Positions 26,756 through 34,356 of a stretch of DNA of 49,648 nt are shown in pieces. The position numbers and the translations under genes were made by a program. The first letter of the stretch is position 1; every line of letters begins with the position of its first letter. This DNA is from an uncultured Butyrivibrio sp. GTDB lineage: Bacteria; Bacillota; Clostridia; Lachnospirales; Lachnospiraceae. The notes beneath the pieces are model-generated. The model was not told where the DNA came from. It searched no databases and saw only the letters and a program-made list of their open reading frames with translations. The DNA lies in the NCBI GenBank assembly GCA_910577605.1, contig CAJTON010000005.1, positions 56,336-105,983 on the forward strand. Reading direction: 5' to 3'.

Positions 26756-26762
26756 ATATAAT
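26734..26762 (+). promoter_or_regulatory. promoter embedded in the terminator, reading toward the mobilization genes
   Basis: TTGATT (26734-26739), 17-bp spacer, TATAAT (26757-26762). The -35 box sits in the loop and right arm of the preceding terminator. It would produce a leader of about 520 nt before the MobC-like start, or a separate small RNA. Confidence 0.6.
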
Positions 26763-27179
26763 GTAATTCCTCTTCAATGAGGCGTAACAACTGAATACGA
26801 TGTTAAATTAAGAATGTGGCTAAGTTACCTAATGCTAGCGGTATGCTAAGAGAAAATACCGCCGTCTGCACTCTATGCTTTTTGGTACTGTCAGCGAGTG
26901 AACGGATGAACAAACAGTCCCGTCTTTGAAATTCAAAGCCGATACATAGAACATCATTTTGAAGCGAGAGCAACGCTCCCACCGATTTTTGATGTCTCTG
27001 TGTATCGGCTTTTTTGTTTTGCCGATTAACAACTGAATGACCGTCTGAATGGGATATGATTTTGCGATGACCTCTCTTTCGGAGAGTGAGCGAAACAACG
27101 CCGCTGAAAACAGGGGCAGGAACGACATTCAGGGAGAACGGCTAAGAGAAAGTTGATGTCCACAGGAATAGCGAGCATC
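26763..27179 (+). other. structured non-coding leader upstream of oriT and mobilization genes
   Basis: No convincing coding sequence on either strand. Several stem-loops are visible: GCGGTAT/ATACCGC (26838-26862); a 15-nt palindrome CTTTGAAATTCAAAG (26924-26938); and long paired arms of about 22 nt (26935-26956 with 26990-27012), the latter followed by a T-rich run at 27010-27020, so it could act as a terminator or attenuator. The palindrome and the left long arm overlap and cannot form together, which would allow alternative folds. This may be a regulatory leader for mobilization or a small RNA; not tested. Confidence 0.45.
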
Positions 27180-27249
27180 GGATTGTGACCCCCACAATCC
27201 AAATCCACAGCCTAAAGGCGTGTGGACTAACTCAGGGGAACACCCCTGA
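27180..27249. other. candidate origin of transfer (oriT) hairpin cluster
   Basis: Three consecutive hairpins: GGATTGTG/CACAATCC with loop ACCCC (27180-27200), CCACAGCC/GGCGTGTGG with one bulge (27205-27225), and TCAGGGG/CCCCTGA with loop AACA (27232-27249). They lie directly upstream of the MobC-like and relaxase genes, the usual place of oriT in mobilizable elements. The nick site is not identifiable by eye. Confidence 0.5.
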
Positions 27250-27291
27250 ATGCCCCTAAAAAAGATAAAACACAAGAATGGAGATGATATT

Positions 27292-27585
27292 TTGAACAAA
27301 GAAAACAACAAAAAAGTGCGTATCAAAGTACACTTATCCGAAGAAGAAAACGAAAAATTGAAACGCTGTTCGGTAGCGTGCGGGCTGTCCCAAGCAGAAT
27401 TTATCCGTCAGCTTTGCAAAGGTAAAACACCGAAACGGAAACCCGAAAAAGAATTTTGGGAGCTGTTGAGTACCCTCTATTCCGTCCATAACGGCTTTCA
27501 GAAATATGCCAAATACGAGCCGTCCGCTTTGGAAATCTGCAAAGAAATTGAAAGTCTGATCCTCGATTTACAGGAGGCGGGATAA
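27292..27585 (+). CDS. MobC-like relaxosome accessory protein
   Basis: 97 residues from a TTG at 27292 with GGAG 8 nt upstream; an ATG at 27250 lies against the third hairpin and has no ribosome site. The N-terminal KVRIKVHLSEEENEKLKR followed by GLSQAEFIRQL is a ribbon-helix-helix DNA-binding pattern, as in MobC proteins that bind oriT and assist the relaxase. The C-terminal half is helical. The stop codon overlaps the relaxase start (TAATG), so the two are coupled. Confidence 0.75.
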   Translation: MNKENNKKVRIKVHLSEEENEKLKRCSVACGLSQAEFIRQLCKGKTPKRKPEKEFWELLSTLYSVHNGFQKYAKYEPSALEICKEIESLILDLQEAG

Positions 27586-28943
27586 TGGCAACAACAAGTC
27601 TTTGGCATATTGAAGGTAGGCTGAAAGACCTGATTGCCTATGTGGAAAATCCTGAAAAGACAAGAGCAGATAATCCGAACTTACAGCCGCTGTGGGATAT
27701 ATTTTCCTATGTCAGCCGCCCCGAAGCCACCGAGAATAGCGAGTATGTTTCTGCTATAAATTGCTTAAAGGAAATTACCTTGCGGCAGATGGTTCTCACC
27801 AAAAAGCAGTACGGTAAAGAAAACGGATATATTGCTTGGCACGGCTATCAGAGTTTCAAACCCGATGAGGTTACGCCCGAACAGGCGCACCAAATCGGCT
27901 TGCAGACCGCAAAAGAAATGTGGGGTGATAGGTATCAGATTATCGTTACTACTCACCTTGACAAAGACCATCTGCACAATCATTTTTGCTTTAATTCGGT
28001 TTCCTTTCTTGACGGAAAGAAATACAACTATTCCAAAACAGAGCAGCGGAAACTCCGTGATGTTTCCGACAGAATATGTATAGAAAACGGCTTATCCGTT
28101 ATAGAAAACCCGCACAAAGCGCCATCAAGACAGGTATGGCTTGATGAGAAAAGCGGCAAACCGACAAGGTACAATGTCTATCGTGAAGATGTAAAAGAGG
28201 CAATCAATTTCAGCCGCCGCCCCTACTATATGGAGGATTATTTGCGGCGGAAAGGATATATCACCGACTTTACGGGAAAGCATTGGAAGATACGATTGCC
28301 GCAATACGAGCATTTCACAAGGTTAGATACGCTTGATAAAAGGTGGACGCCCGAAAATATTCAAAGGACAATGGGCGCATACGCTTCCTTCGGAAACCGC
28401 AGAGCTACAATCAATTATCCGCCCCAAATGCCGCAGGACTTACGGGACTGGTTTCAGCCCTTTCAAAGGACAAGCCATATCTACAAGCTGTATCTGCACT
28501 ACTGTTATTTACTCGGTTATTTGCCTAAAAATACGGATTACAAGCCTACAAGTCCGTATCTAAAAGAGGACTTGCGAAAGCTGGACGAGTTTTCCGAACA
28601 GGTGCGGTATATGAGCAAATACGGCATTGAAACGATTGAAGATTTGTATGCGGACAAAGATAAGTTGCAGGGCGAAATGGATAAGCTGATCGCCTATCGT
28701 ACTAAACTGCAAAACAAAATCCGCAGAGCAACACCCGCCGAAAAAGAAACCTTGAGAGAAGAAAAATCCAAGGTTACGGAGAGGATAACAGAACTTAGAA
28801 AACAACTGAAACTGAACAGAGGTATTGAGGAACGGTCGGTTAAAATACAGGGGAAAACAGATATGCTTTATGCCAATGAATACAGAGCCAAAGAGGCTGA
28901 GCAGAACAGAAACTCACAGAGAAGGGAGAGAAACGAGCGATGA
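27585..28943 (+). CDS. relaxase / mobilization protein (MobP-VirD2-like)
   Basis: 452 residues. Nicks one strand at oriT and remains covalently attached to lead DNA transfer. The N-terminal DLIAYVENPEKT contains the candidate catalytic tyrosine (Tyr19), and the metal-binding three-histidine motif THLDKDHLHNHFCFNS (His124, His131, His133 region) is intact. The C-terminal part (about 345-440) is a Lys/Glu-rich coiled coil. GGAGG precedes the ATG. The gene overlaps the MobC-like gene at its start and the small ORF at its end (ATGA). With no secretion genes on the element, it depends on a helper conjugation system. Confidence 0.92.
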   Translation: MATTSLWHIEGRLKDLIAYVENPEKTRADNPNLQPLWDIFSYVSRPEATENSEYVSAINCLKEITLRQMVLTKKQYGKENGYIAWHGYQSFKPDEVTPEQAHQIGLQTAKEMWGDRYQIIVTTHLDKDHLHNHFCFNSVSFLDGKKYNYSKTEQRKLRDVSDRICIENGLSVIENPHKAPSRQVWLDEKSGKPTRYNVYREDVKEAINFSRRPYYMEDYLRRKGYITDFTGKHWKIRLPQYEHFTRLDTLDKRWTPENIQRTMGAYASFGNRRATINYPPQMPQDLRDWFQPFQRTSHIYKLYLHYCYLLGYLPKNTDYKPTSPYLKEDLRKLDEFSEQVRYMSKYGIETIEDLYADKDKLQGEMDKLIAYRTKLQNKIRRATPAEKETLREEKSKVTERITELRKQLKLNRGIEERSVKIQGKTDMLYANEYRAKEAEQNRNSQRRERNER

Positions 28944-29206
28944 CAGACAAAGAAAAAAGCTTAGCGGAAATTCTTGCAAAATTAGAGAAAGACCGTCCCG
29001 AAATAGACCGTATCTTAAACCGCCCCGCCATCATTGATGCGGGCAGGAAACAGAAAGCCTTATGCCGTATTCCTGCCGATGCAGATTTTACGGCAAAGGA
29101 CGGAAATACGGAATATGAAGTTGCGGGGCATTTCTGCTCTTGCACAGACGAATTTCTGCTAAATACAATTATCCAAAAGCTCGGATACAATTACGGTCAG
29201 GATTAA
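28940..29206 (+). CDS. small hypothetical protein following the relaxase
   Basis: 88 residues, start overlapping the relaxase stop by 4 bp. A charged N-terminal helix (KSLAEILAKLEKDRPEIDRI) precedes a compact region with Cys62-type residues (ALCRIP, GHFCSCTDEF). Similar small proteins commonly follow relaxase genes in Firmicute mobile elements, but I know no function. No membrane helix or signal is present. Overlap with the relaxase gene argues that it is really translated. Confidence 0.65.
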   Translation: MTDKEKSLAEILAKLEKDRPEIDRILNRPAIIDAGRKQKALCRIPADADFTAKDGNTEYEVAGHFCSCTDEFLLNTIIQKLGYNYGQD

Positions 29207-29225
29207 AAGTTACCGCTTTAAAGCG

Positions 29226-29254
29226 TTGAATTAAGACTTCGGATATGGTATAAT
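29226..29254 (+). promoter_or_regulatory. promoter of the recombinase gene
   Basis: TTGAAT (29226-29231), 17-bp spacer, TATAAT (29249-29254) with extended TG (TGG before the -10). It is 46 bp before the recombinase start. It gives the recombinase its own transcription, separate from the mobilization genes. Confidence 0.8.
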
Positions 29255-29255
29255 A

Positions 29256-29279
29256 CAGATACGCAATATACTGTATCTG
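29256..29279. repeat. operator-like inverted repeat over the recombinase transcription start
   Basis: CAGATAC (29256-29262) and GTATCTG (29273-29279) are perfect 7-bp arms with a 10-bp gap, placed over the expected start of transcription. This position suits a repressor or recombinase autoregulation site. Confidence 0.5.
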
Positions 29280-29299
29280 ATTGTCGGAAAGGAGTTATT

Positions 29300-30970
29300 T
29301 TGAATAACAGACAATCAGAACAGAACAAAATCACCGCCCTTTACTGCCGGTTAAGTCAAGACGACGGGCGTGAGGGCGAAAGCAATTCAATCGTCAACCA
29401 AAAGGCGCTGTTAAAAGAATATGCAAGAAAGCACGGCTTCAAACATCTGCAATTCTTTGTGGACGACGGGTATTCGGGTACGAGCTTCGACCGTCCGTCT
29501 TTCAGGGAAATGGAACAGTTGATTGAAAGCGGCGGAGTGAGTACGGTTATCGTCAAGGATATGTCTCGGTTAGGGCGAAATTATCTGCAAGTGGGAATGT
29601 ATACCGATATTATATTTCCCGAAAATGATGTGCGGTTTATCGCTGTCAACGACAATGTAGATTCCGCCGTACAGACAGAATTTGATATGACGCCGATCCG
29701 CAATTTCTGCAACGAGCTTTATGCCAGAGATACCGCAAAGAAAATCAAGTCCACTTTCCGAATGAAAGGAGAAAGAGGAAAACATCTGACCACCAATCCC
29801 CCTTTCGGGTTTGTTAAGGATACCGAGAATAAAGACAAGTGGCTGATAGACGAAGAAGCGGCAGAAACGGTACGGTATATCTTCAAACTGTGCTATGACG
29901 GACTTGGACCTACGCAGATTGCAAAGAAGCTGAAAGCGGAAAAGGTGCTGACTCCCACGGCGTACAAGGCGCAGAAGGACGGGAAATTACTTCCCGCCGA
30001 GCCGTATAAATGGACGCAGAAAACCGTTGCAGGAATTTTAGAGAAGCTGGAGTATATCGGGCATACCGAAAACTTTAAGACTGCCTCTAAAAATTACCGA
30101 AGCAAAAAGCGTGTATGGAACGACAAGGAAAAACGCCGAGTATTTGAAGATACTCACCCCGCTATCGTAGACAGGCATATCTTTGAAACGGTGCAGGAAA
30201 TCCGCAGACATAAACGCCGACCGACTGCAACGGGAAAAATCAGCATCTTTTCGGGCAAAGTATTCTGTGCAGACTGCGGGGCAAAGCTGCATTTCCATAC
30301 CTCTCATTCTCACGAGGAACGGCAGGAAAGTTTCACCTGTGCGAATTACCGAAGCAATACAGGCAGTTGTACGATTCATTATATTCGGGCAGTTACCTTA
30401 AATCGGCTTGTATTTCGGCACATTCAGGGTGTACTATCGTATATTCAGCAGTTTGAAGCGGTCTTTGTCAAAAAGGAAATGGAAAAAGCCAACGCTGAAC
30501 GCCTGATGTCGGTGGAAAAAGCAAAGGTGGATATTGTAACGCTCAAACGCAGAGATGAGGACTTGGATACGCTTTTCAAGCGAATCTACGAGGATATGGT
30601 TTCGGGAAGGATTTCGGCGGAACGGTTTGACAAGCTTTCTTTCGAGTACGAAACAGAGCAGAAGAATGTCAAGGCGGCAATTCTTGATTTACAGGAACTG
30701 ATTGAAAGCGGCGAACAGGAACAGCACGACCTTCAGCAGTTTTTGAAGAATGTACGCAAGTACACCGATCCCGAAGAACTGACCGCTGAAATCCTGAATG
30801 ATTTGGTTGACAAAATCATGATACACGCTCCCGACAAGAGCAGCGGACACAGAAAACAGAAGATTGAAATTTACTACAAGGCTGCGGGCATTATCAATAT
30901 AGCTGACGAGGACTGCGTTGCCCTTGACGGCAGACTTGGTATGCAAAACCGAAAGAAGAAAACAGCCTGA
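29300..30970 (+). CDS. large serine recombinase (TnpX-like), element excision/integration
   Basis: 556 residues from a TTG at 29300 (AAAGGAG 5 nt upstream; the next ATG is deep inside the catalytic domain). The resolvase-type catalytic domain begins ITALYCRLSQDD with nucleophile Ser19, followed by VDDGYSGTSFDRPSF and VIVKDMSRLGRNY. A recombinase domain spans about 160-290. A zinc ribbon with Cys pairs (FCADCGAKL, then a CANY...GSC pair) follows, then a coiled-coil tail. It cuts and rejoins DNA through a phosphoserine link at 2-bp crossover sites. It lies next to the right inverted repeat and is intact, so the element may still move. Confidence 0.93.
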   Translation: MNNRQSEQNKITALYCRLSQDDGREGESNSIVNQKALLKEYARKHGFKHLQFFVDDGYSGTSFDRPSFREMEQLIESGGVSTVIVKDMSRLGRNYLQVGMYTDIIFPENDVRFIAVNDNVDSAVQTEFDMTPIRNFCNELYARDTAKKIKSTFRMKGERGKHLTTNPPFGFVKDTENKDKWLIDEEAAETVRYIFKLCYDGLGPTQIAKKLKAEKVLTPTAYKAQKDGKLLPAEPYKWTQKTVAGILEKLEYIGHTENFKTASKNYRSKKRVWNDKEKRRVFEDTHPAIVDRHIFETVQEIRRHKRRPTATGKISIFSGKVFCADCGAKLHFHTSHSHEERQESFTCANYRSNTGSCTIHYIRAVTLNRLVFRHIQGVLSYIQQFEAVFVKKEMEKANAERLMSVEKAKVDIVTLKRRDEDLDTLFKRIYEDMVSGRISAERFDKLSFEYETEQKNVKAAILDLQELIESGEQEQHDLQQFLKNVRKYTDPEELTAEILNDLVDKIMIHAPDKSSGHRKQKIEIYYKAAGIINIADEDCVALDGRLGMQNRKKKTA

Positions 30971-30981
30971 CAACGCAAAGA

Positions 30982-31009
30982 GGCGGCACAGCCTTTCAGC
31001 TGCACCGCC
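30982..31009 (+). terminator. hairpin after the recombinase gene
   Basis: Arms GGCGG..CAGC and GCTG..CCGCC with a 2x2 internal mismatch and a 6-nt loop, 12 bp after the stop codon. There is no following T-run, so termination is uncertain; it may instead belong to the recombinase-binding end. Confidence 0.35.
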
Positions 31010-31022
31010 ACCTTACATAAAA

Positions 31023-31038
31023 CTTCGTTATCGCACCT
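31023..31038 (-). repeat. right terminal inverted repeat of the mobile element
   Basis: CTTCGTTATCGCACCT, inverted copy of 18231-18246 with 14/16 identity. It lies between the recombinase gene and the stop of the chromosomal ABC permease gene at 31063. Confidence 0.65.
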
Positions 31039-31062
31039 CGGCTTTACCGCGTCTCCCCTTTT

Positions 31063-32235
31063 TTATTTACGCACAGGTTTTGAACGGTATTTTGCTTTTC
31101 CGATAAATATGATTCCGGCGGAAAGAAGCAAATAAAGAACTGTCGTGACCTGATAATAATTCAGGCGGGCGCCGAATACAGGAACCGTCCGGAAATCCAC
31201 CAGATTCCACACAGCCACCGAATTCAACGGCATGTAGCTGTGTATCTGCGCTATTACGCGCCAGTAATCAGGCACATCCAAGACCATCGACAGCAGCATT
31301 ATCACTACCATTATAAGCATGGACGCCACGGCATTTTTAAGATATTCCGACAGCAGCATGGTAAATAAACTGTGCAGCGCCGACACGAGAAGCGCCGTTC
31401 CAAAAACTATCAGAAACATCTGCCCTATGCTCAGCGCGTAGGGAGAATTTGAGATTATAGGCTGAATATCCGCACTAAAACCTTCTATTCCCTGAATTCC
31501 TCCCCTGATAGCGAAGGTAATTATATAAAGCAGGATCAGACAGCCTGTTCCGAAAAGCGTTCCTGTAATCATTTTCGCAGTGTAAACGGGAATCTTTCCG
31601 TTTCGTGAGCATAAAATAAGCTGATCGGTTCCGCTTCTGCTCTCGTCGGCGAATACTCCCGACAGACAGCTCGCCACCAGAATCATTACGATCGCTCCGA
31701 TCGTCGCTCCTATCTGAAGGATCTCCTCCCAAAAAAGAGCGGCTTTATATGTAAACGGCGTTTTCACCTTACCGACCTTATTGCTCCAGTAAGACACCTC
31801 CTTACTGCTAAGGTGAAAATCCCATTTCGCTTCCTCGACAATATTGCTTTTCCATGCCTGATATAAAGTTTCCGCATCGGCATTCTCTGTATTATCTCCA
31901 AAAACATCCCTCAGCAAAGTATAGATCGCTTTATATTTCTCCACATTTTCTGCGGACGCATGAACCGCTTCTCTTATAAAAGCGTCGTCAACCACTCTTC
32001 CGTTATGGACCATAGCGTTTTTCTTATCCTCCATAAGCATCTCATAACCGCTCATTTCGTACTCCACTATCTCATTGCCATTCTCGTCAATAAAAGTACT
32101 TCTGTGCGTCATCGTCAGAGAAAACACACAGCTGAAAATCTGAAGCAGAAGCGCCACCGCCAGCGATATTTTTACCATTTTCTTCTGCCAAAGCTTTTTC
32201 CATTCATATTTTATAAGAACACCTAAATTATTCAT
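31063..32235 (-). CDS. ABC-2 type exporter permease
   Basis: 390 residues from the ATG at 32233-32235, which has AGGAGG 9 nt upstream; the frame's earlier start has no ribosome site. The first membrane helix is at about 25-45, followed by a large external loop (about 45-165), then five more helices (about 170-195, 225-245, 270-295, 305-325 and 355-380). It overlaps the ATPase gene by 8 bp. It forms an efflux transporter with 32228-32935. The substrate is unknown; similar operons export peptides, antibiotics or lipids. Its stop is only 25 bp from the mobile element, which has cut it off from its terminator. Confidence 0.85.
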   Translation of the reverse strand: MNNLGVLIKYEWKKLWQKKMVKISLAVALLLQIFSCVFSLTMTHRSTFIDENGNEIVEYEMSGYEMLMEDKKNAMVHNGRVVDDAFIREAVHASAENVEKYKAIYTLLRDVFGDNTENADAETLYQAWKSNIVEEAKWDFHLSSKEVSYWSNKVGKVKTPFTYKAALFWEEILQIGATIGAIVMILVASCLSGVFADESRSGTDQLILCSRNGKIPVYTAKMITGTLFGTGCLILLYIITFAIRGGIQGIEGFSADIQPIISNSPYALSIGQMFLIVFGTALLVSALHSLFTMLLSEYLKNAVASMLIMVVIMLLSMVLDVPDYWRVIAQIHSYMPLNSVAVWNLVDFRTVPVFGARLNYYQVTTVLYLLLSAGIIFIGKAKYRSKPVRK

Positions 32236-32935
32236 CTTCCGCTTCCTCCTCAAACTGCTTCATATAAAAATCCTCTAAGTCTCCTTTTTCACCGCTCCAG
32301 ACGCCGTTATATATGAGCTGTCCGTTCTTCATCATAAGAATGCTGTCTGAAATATGTTCAATGTCGGATACAATATGTGTTGACAGGACGACGACCGCGT
32401 CCTTTCCGTAATCCGCGATAAGATTGCGGAAACGCACCCTTTCCTTCGGGTCAAGTCCTGCCGTCGGCTCGTCCAGAATCAGAATTTTCGGATGATTGAT
32501 AAGCGCCTGCGCGATTCCGAGCCTCTGCTTCATTCCTCCCGAATAGGTCTTGACCTTCTTATCCGCCGCGTTTTCAAGCGCCACAAATTTTATAAGCTCT
32601 CCGACCCTCTCCTTGGCGTAGGTTTTTCTCAAACCCTTGAGCGCCGCCATATACATCAGGAAATCCTTTCCGCTGAATTCGGGATAATAACCGAAATCCT
32701 GCGGCAGGTAGCCGAGCATACTCCTGTATTCCTCCGTCGATACGTCAAGCCCGTTAAACGATATGCTTCCGCCCGTGGGCTGCAATATTCCGCATATCAT
32801 TCTCATAAGCGTTGTTTTTCCGGCTCCGTTCGCGCCCAGAAGCCCGTATATCCCCTTCCCGAGTCTCAGGCTCATCCTGTCGACCGCTATTTTGTTCCGA
32901 TACTGCTTGGAAACCCTGTCAATAATCAACTCCAT
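32228..32935 (-). CDS. ABC transporter ATP-binding protein (exporter)
   Basis: 235-residue nucleotide-binding subunit. Walker A GANGAGKT (34-41), Q-loop in LGYLPQDFGYYP, signature YSGGMKQR, Walker B LILDEPTAGLDP and the switch histidine in LSTHIVSDIEHIS are all present. The C-terminal tail is acidic (EEEAEDE). GAGGAG lies before the ATG. It energises the permease at 31063-32235 and probably also the membrane protein encoded upstream. Confidence 0.93.
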   Translation of the reverse strand: MELIIDRVSKQYRNKIAVDRMSLRLGKGIYGLLGANGAGKTTLMRMICGILQPTGGSISFNGLDVSTEEYRSMLGYLPQDFGYYPEFSGKDFLMYMAALKGLRKTYAKERVGELIKFVALENAADKKVKTYSGGMKQRLGIAQALINHPKILILDEPTAGLDPKERVRFRNLIADYGKDAVVVLSTHIVSDIEHISDSILMMKNGQLIYNGVWSGEKGDLEDFYMKQFEEEAEDE

Positions 32936-32980
32936 GATATTCTCTCCTCTGTCATTATTTTGCGCTTTGCGCGCCGATAC

Positions 32981-33694
32981 TTATACCCGGACGGCTTTCT
33001 GTTTTACATATAAAATAAACTCCCTCGCCAAAGCTGCCGCAAGGACCGCAAGCGCAAGCCCCCACCATTTTACGTTGACCGGATAATACAAAAACTTGAA
33101 CAGATGCCCTGTCATTCCTATAAAAAAGCTTATAAGAACAGGCAGTCCGACGCAGATGCTCATACCGTCCTTCACATGAACCTTTCTGAACACGACCGCT
33201 CCCGCAAACACCGTAAGCAGATACGGCACAAGAATGTATAGGCTCACCGTAAGCAAGGGCGCCGCGATGCCGACCCTGCACAGCGGAATAAGCGCCGCCA
33301 GCACAATTCCGTGGAAAACCGCCATCACGGTCATCCTCGCGTAAAGCAGAGCCTTCAGTGAAAACCTTGTTGCGCATTCAAGTTCCTCCATATTGCAGTC
33401 GTTTGATTTGCCGTTTTCTATCAGCACCGTCAGCGCAAGAATGGGAGCAAACGCCGAAAGCAGCCAAACCGCCCAAGGCTTCATAAAAAAGCTTACGAAT
33501 ACGCCGCACGCAAACACAAGAGTGGATATTATCCACGACGATTTCCTGATATACGGTATCTGCGTCACAAAAAAACGTCCCATGGACATATACGGAGCGT
33601 CAAATCTGCCGCAGAATTTCTCCCTTTTATCCGGTTCGGGAGCTTCGTAAGCAAGTTTAAGATTTTTGACGAGCTTTCTTTTCCAACCTCTCAT
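32981..33694 (-). CDS. polytopic membrane protein of the sigma/ABC operon
   Basis: 237 residues from the ATG at 33692-33694 (GGAGG 7 nt upstream), overlapping the sigma-factor stop as ATGA. A cytoplasmic N-terminus of about 55 residues precedes six membrane helices in three pairs (about 58-100, 120-170 and 185-230). No known domain was recognised. The position between an ECF-type sigma gene and the exporter ATPase suits either an anti-sigma/sensor protein or a second permease subunit; the cytoplasmic N-terminus would be the sigma-binding part in the first case. Confidence 0.7.
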   Translation of the reverse strand: MRGWKRKLVKNLKLAYEAPEPDKREKFCGRFDAPYMSMGRFFVTQIPYIRKSSWIISTLVFACGVFVSFFMKPWAVWLLSAFAPILALTVLIENGKSNDCNMEELECATRFSLKALLYARMTVMAVFHGIVLAALIPLCRVGIAAPLLTVSLYILVPYLLTVFAGAVVFRKVHVKDGMSICVGLPVLISFFIGMTGHLFKFLYYPVNVKWWGLALAVLAAALAREFILYVKQKAVRV

Positions 33695-34158
33695 ACGTCT
33701 GCCTCCATTTCTTTTTTCAAATGCCTGAGCGCCTTCTCGCATCTGCGGTAAACGGCAAACCTTGACAGCCCGAGCATTTTGCCTATGACCGCCGCCGGCA
33801 CCCCGTTCACAATTTTAAAAAAAACGATTTCCCGCTCCGTTTCCTCCAGAGTATCCATCGCCTCCCTGAGTCTGAGCCTCCCGATTATCTGTTCCTCGTC
33901 CGTCAAAGCGCCGTCCCGATTTATTTCCGCCGCCCCCTGCGGCACAAAACTTATCCTTTTGCCGCGCCGCGCTTCGTCCACGCAAAGATTTCTGGCGATC
34001 GTATAGAGTATTTTGAGCGGATATTTCTCCGCACCGTACTCCGGATGCTTTAAATATTGAAGAAAGGTTTCCTGCGTTATGTCCTCGGCTGTTTCCTTCT
34101 GCCGCAGCCTGTAATAACAGTACCTGTAAATTTTGGTGTACTGCTCTTTATAATCCAC
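33691..34158 (-). CDS. ECF-type sigma-70 family RNA polymerase sigma factor
   Basis: 155 residues. Region 2 includes YRYCYYRLRQKETAEDITQE, then ILYTIARNLCVDEARR. Region 4 is REIVFFKIVNGVPAAVIGKM followed by the recognition helix LSRFAVYRRCEKAL. Region 3 is missing, as in ECF sigmas. It heads an operon with a membrane protein and an ABC exporter, joined by an ATGA overlap, so it probably directs transcription of this operon in response to an envelope or antimicrobial signal sensed by the membrane protein. The autoregulated promoter could not be read by eye. Confidence 0.88.
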   Translation of the reverse strand: MDYKEQYTKIYRYCYYRLRQKETAEDITQETFLQYLKHPEYGAEKYPLKILYTIARNLCVDEARRGKRISFVPQGAAEINRDGALTDEEQIIGRLRLREAMDTLEETEREIVFFKIVNGVPAAVIGKMLGLSRFAVYRRCEKALRHLKKEMEADV

Positions 34159-34324
34159 TCAAAAACCTCCTTCCTGTTTTTTCGCCGCTTCGGGGCGCTT
34201 CATAATGTATAACGAAAAACAAAGAAAAAGTGTGCGCCCCGCCGTAATTTTTTCCGATATAAAAAAATATTATAACGCAGAATGGGGATTATTTCGAGAA
34301 AAAGCGCATGTTTGTGCGCGATTG

Positions 34325-34333
34325 TGGTATACT
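34325..34333 (+). promoter_or_regulatory. extended -10 promoter of the HAD gene
   Basis: TGGTATACT: TATACT (34328-34333) with extended TG, 24 bp before the start codon; no convincing -35 box. Divergent from the sigma operon. Confidence 0.45.
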
Positions 34334-34356
34334 AAACTCAAAAACCGAGGTTTCCA

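Larger units (their letters stand above)
18231..31038. mobile_element. mobilizable transposon (Tn4451-like organisation) carrying type I restriction-modification
   Basis: About 12.8 kb. It is bounded by imperfect inverted repeats (18231-18246 and 31023-31038) and carries a tnpV remnant at the left end and a TnpX-like large serine recombinase at the right end. Between them are an XRE regulator, hsdM-hsdS-DUF3800-hsdR, an oriT-like hairpin cluster, a MobC-like protein and a relaxase. No coupling protein or type IV secretion genes are present, so it is mobilizable rather than self-conjugative. The exact crossover points are not fixed by sequence alone; the ends given are those of the inverted repeats. 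Confidence 0.8.

Noticed and set aside
27250..27291. ATG at 27250 as the MobC-like start
   Set aside because: It directly abuts the third oriT hairpin and has no ribosome site, whereas the TTG at 27292 has GGAG 8 nt upstream and matches the family start.
26835..27326. Overlapping minus-strand reading frames in the region before the mobilization genes
   Set aside because: No ribosome sites or recognisable domains; the region is dominated by inverted repeats and fits non-coding DNA.
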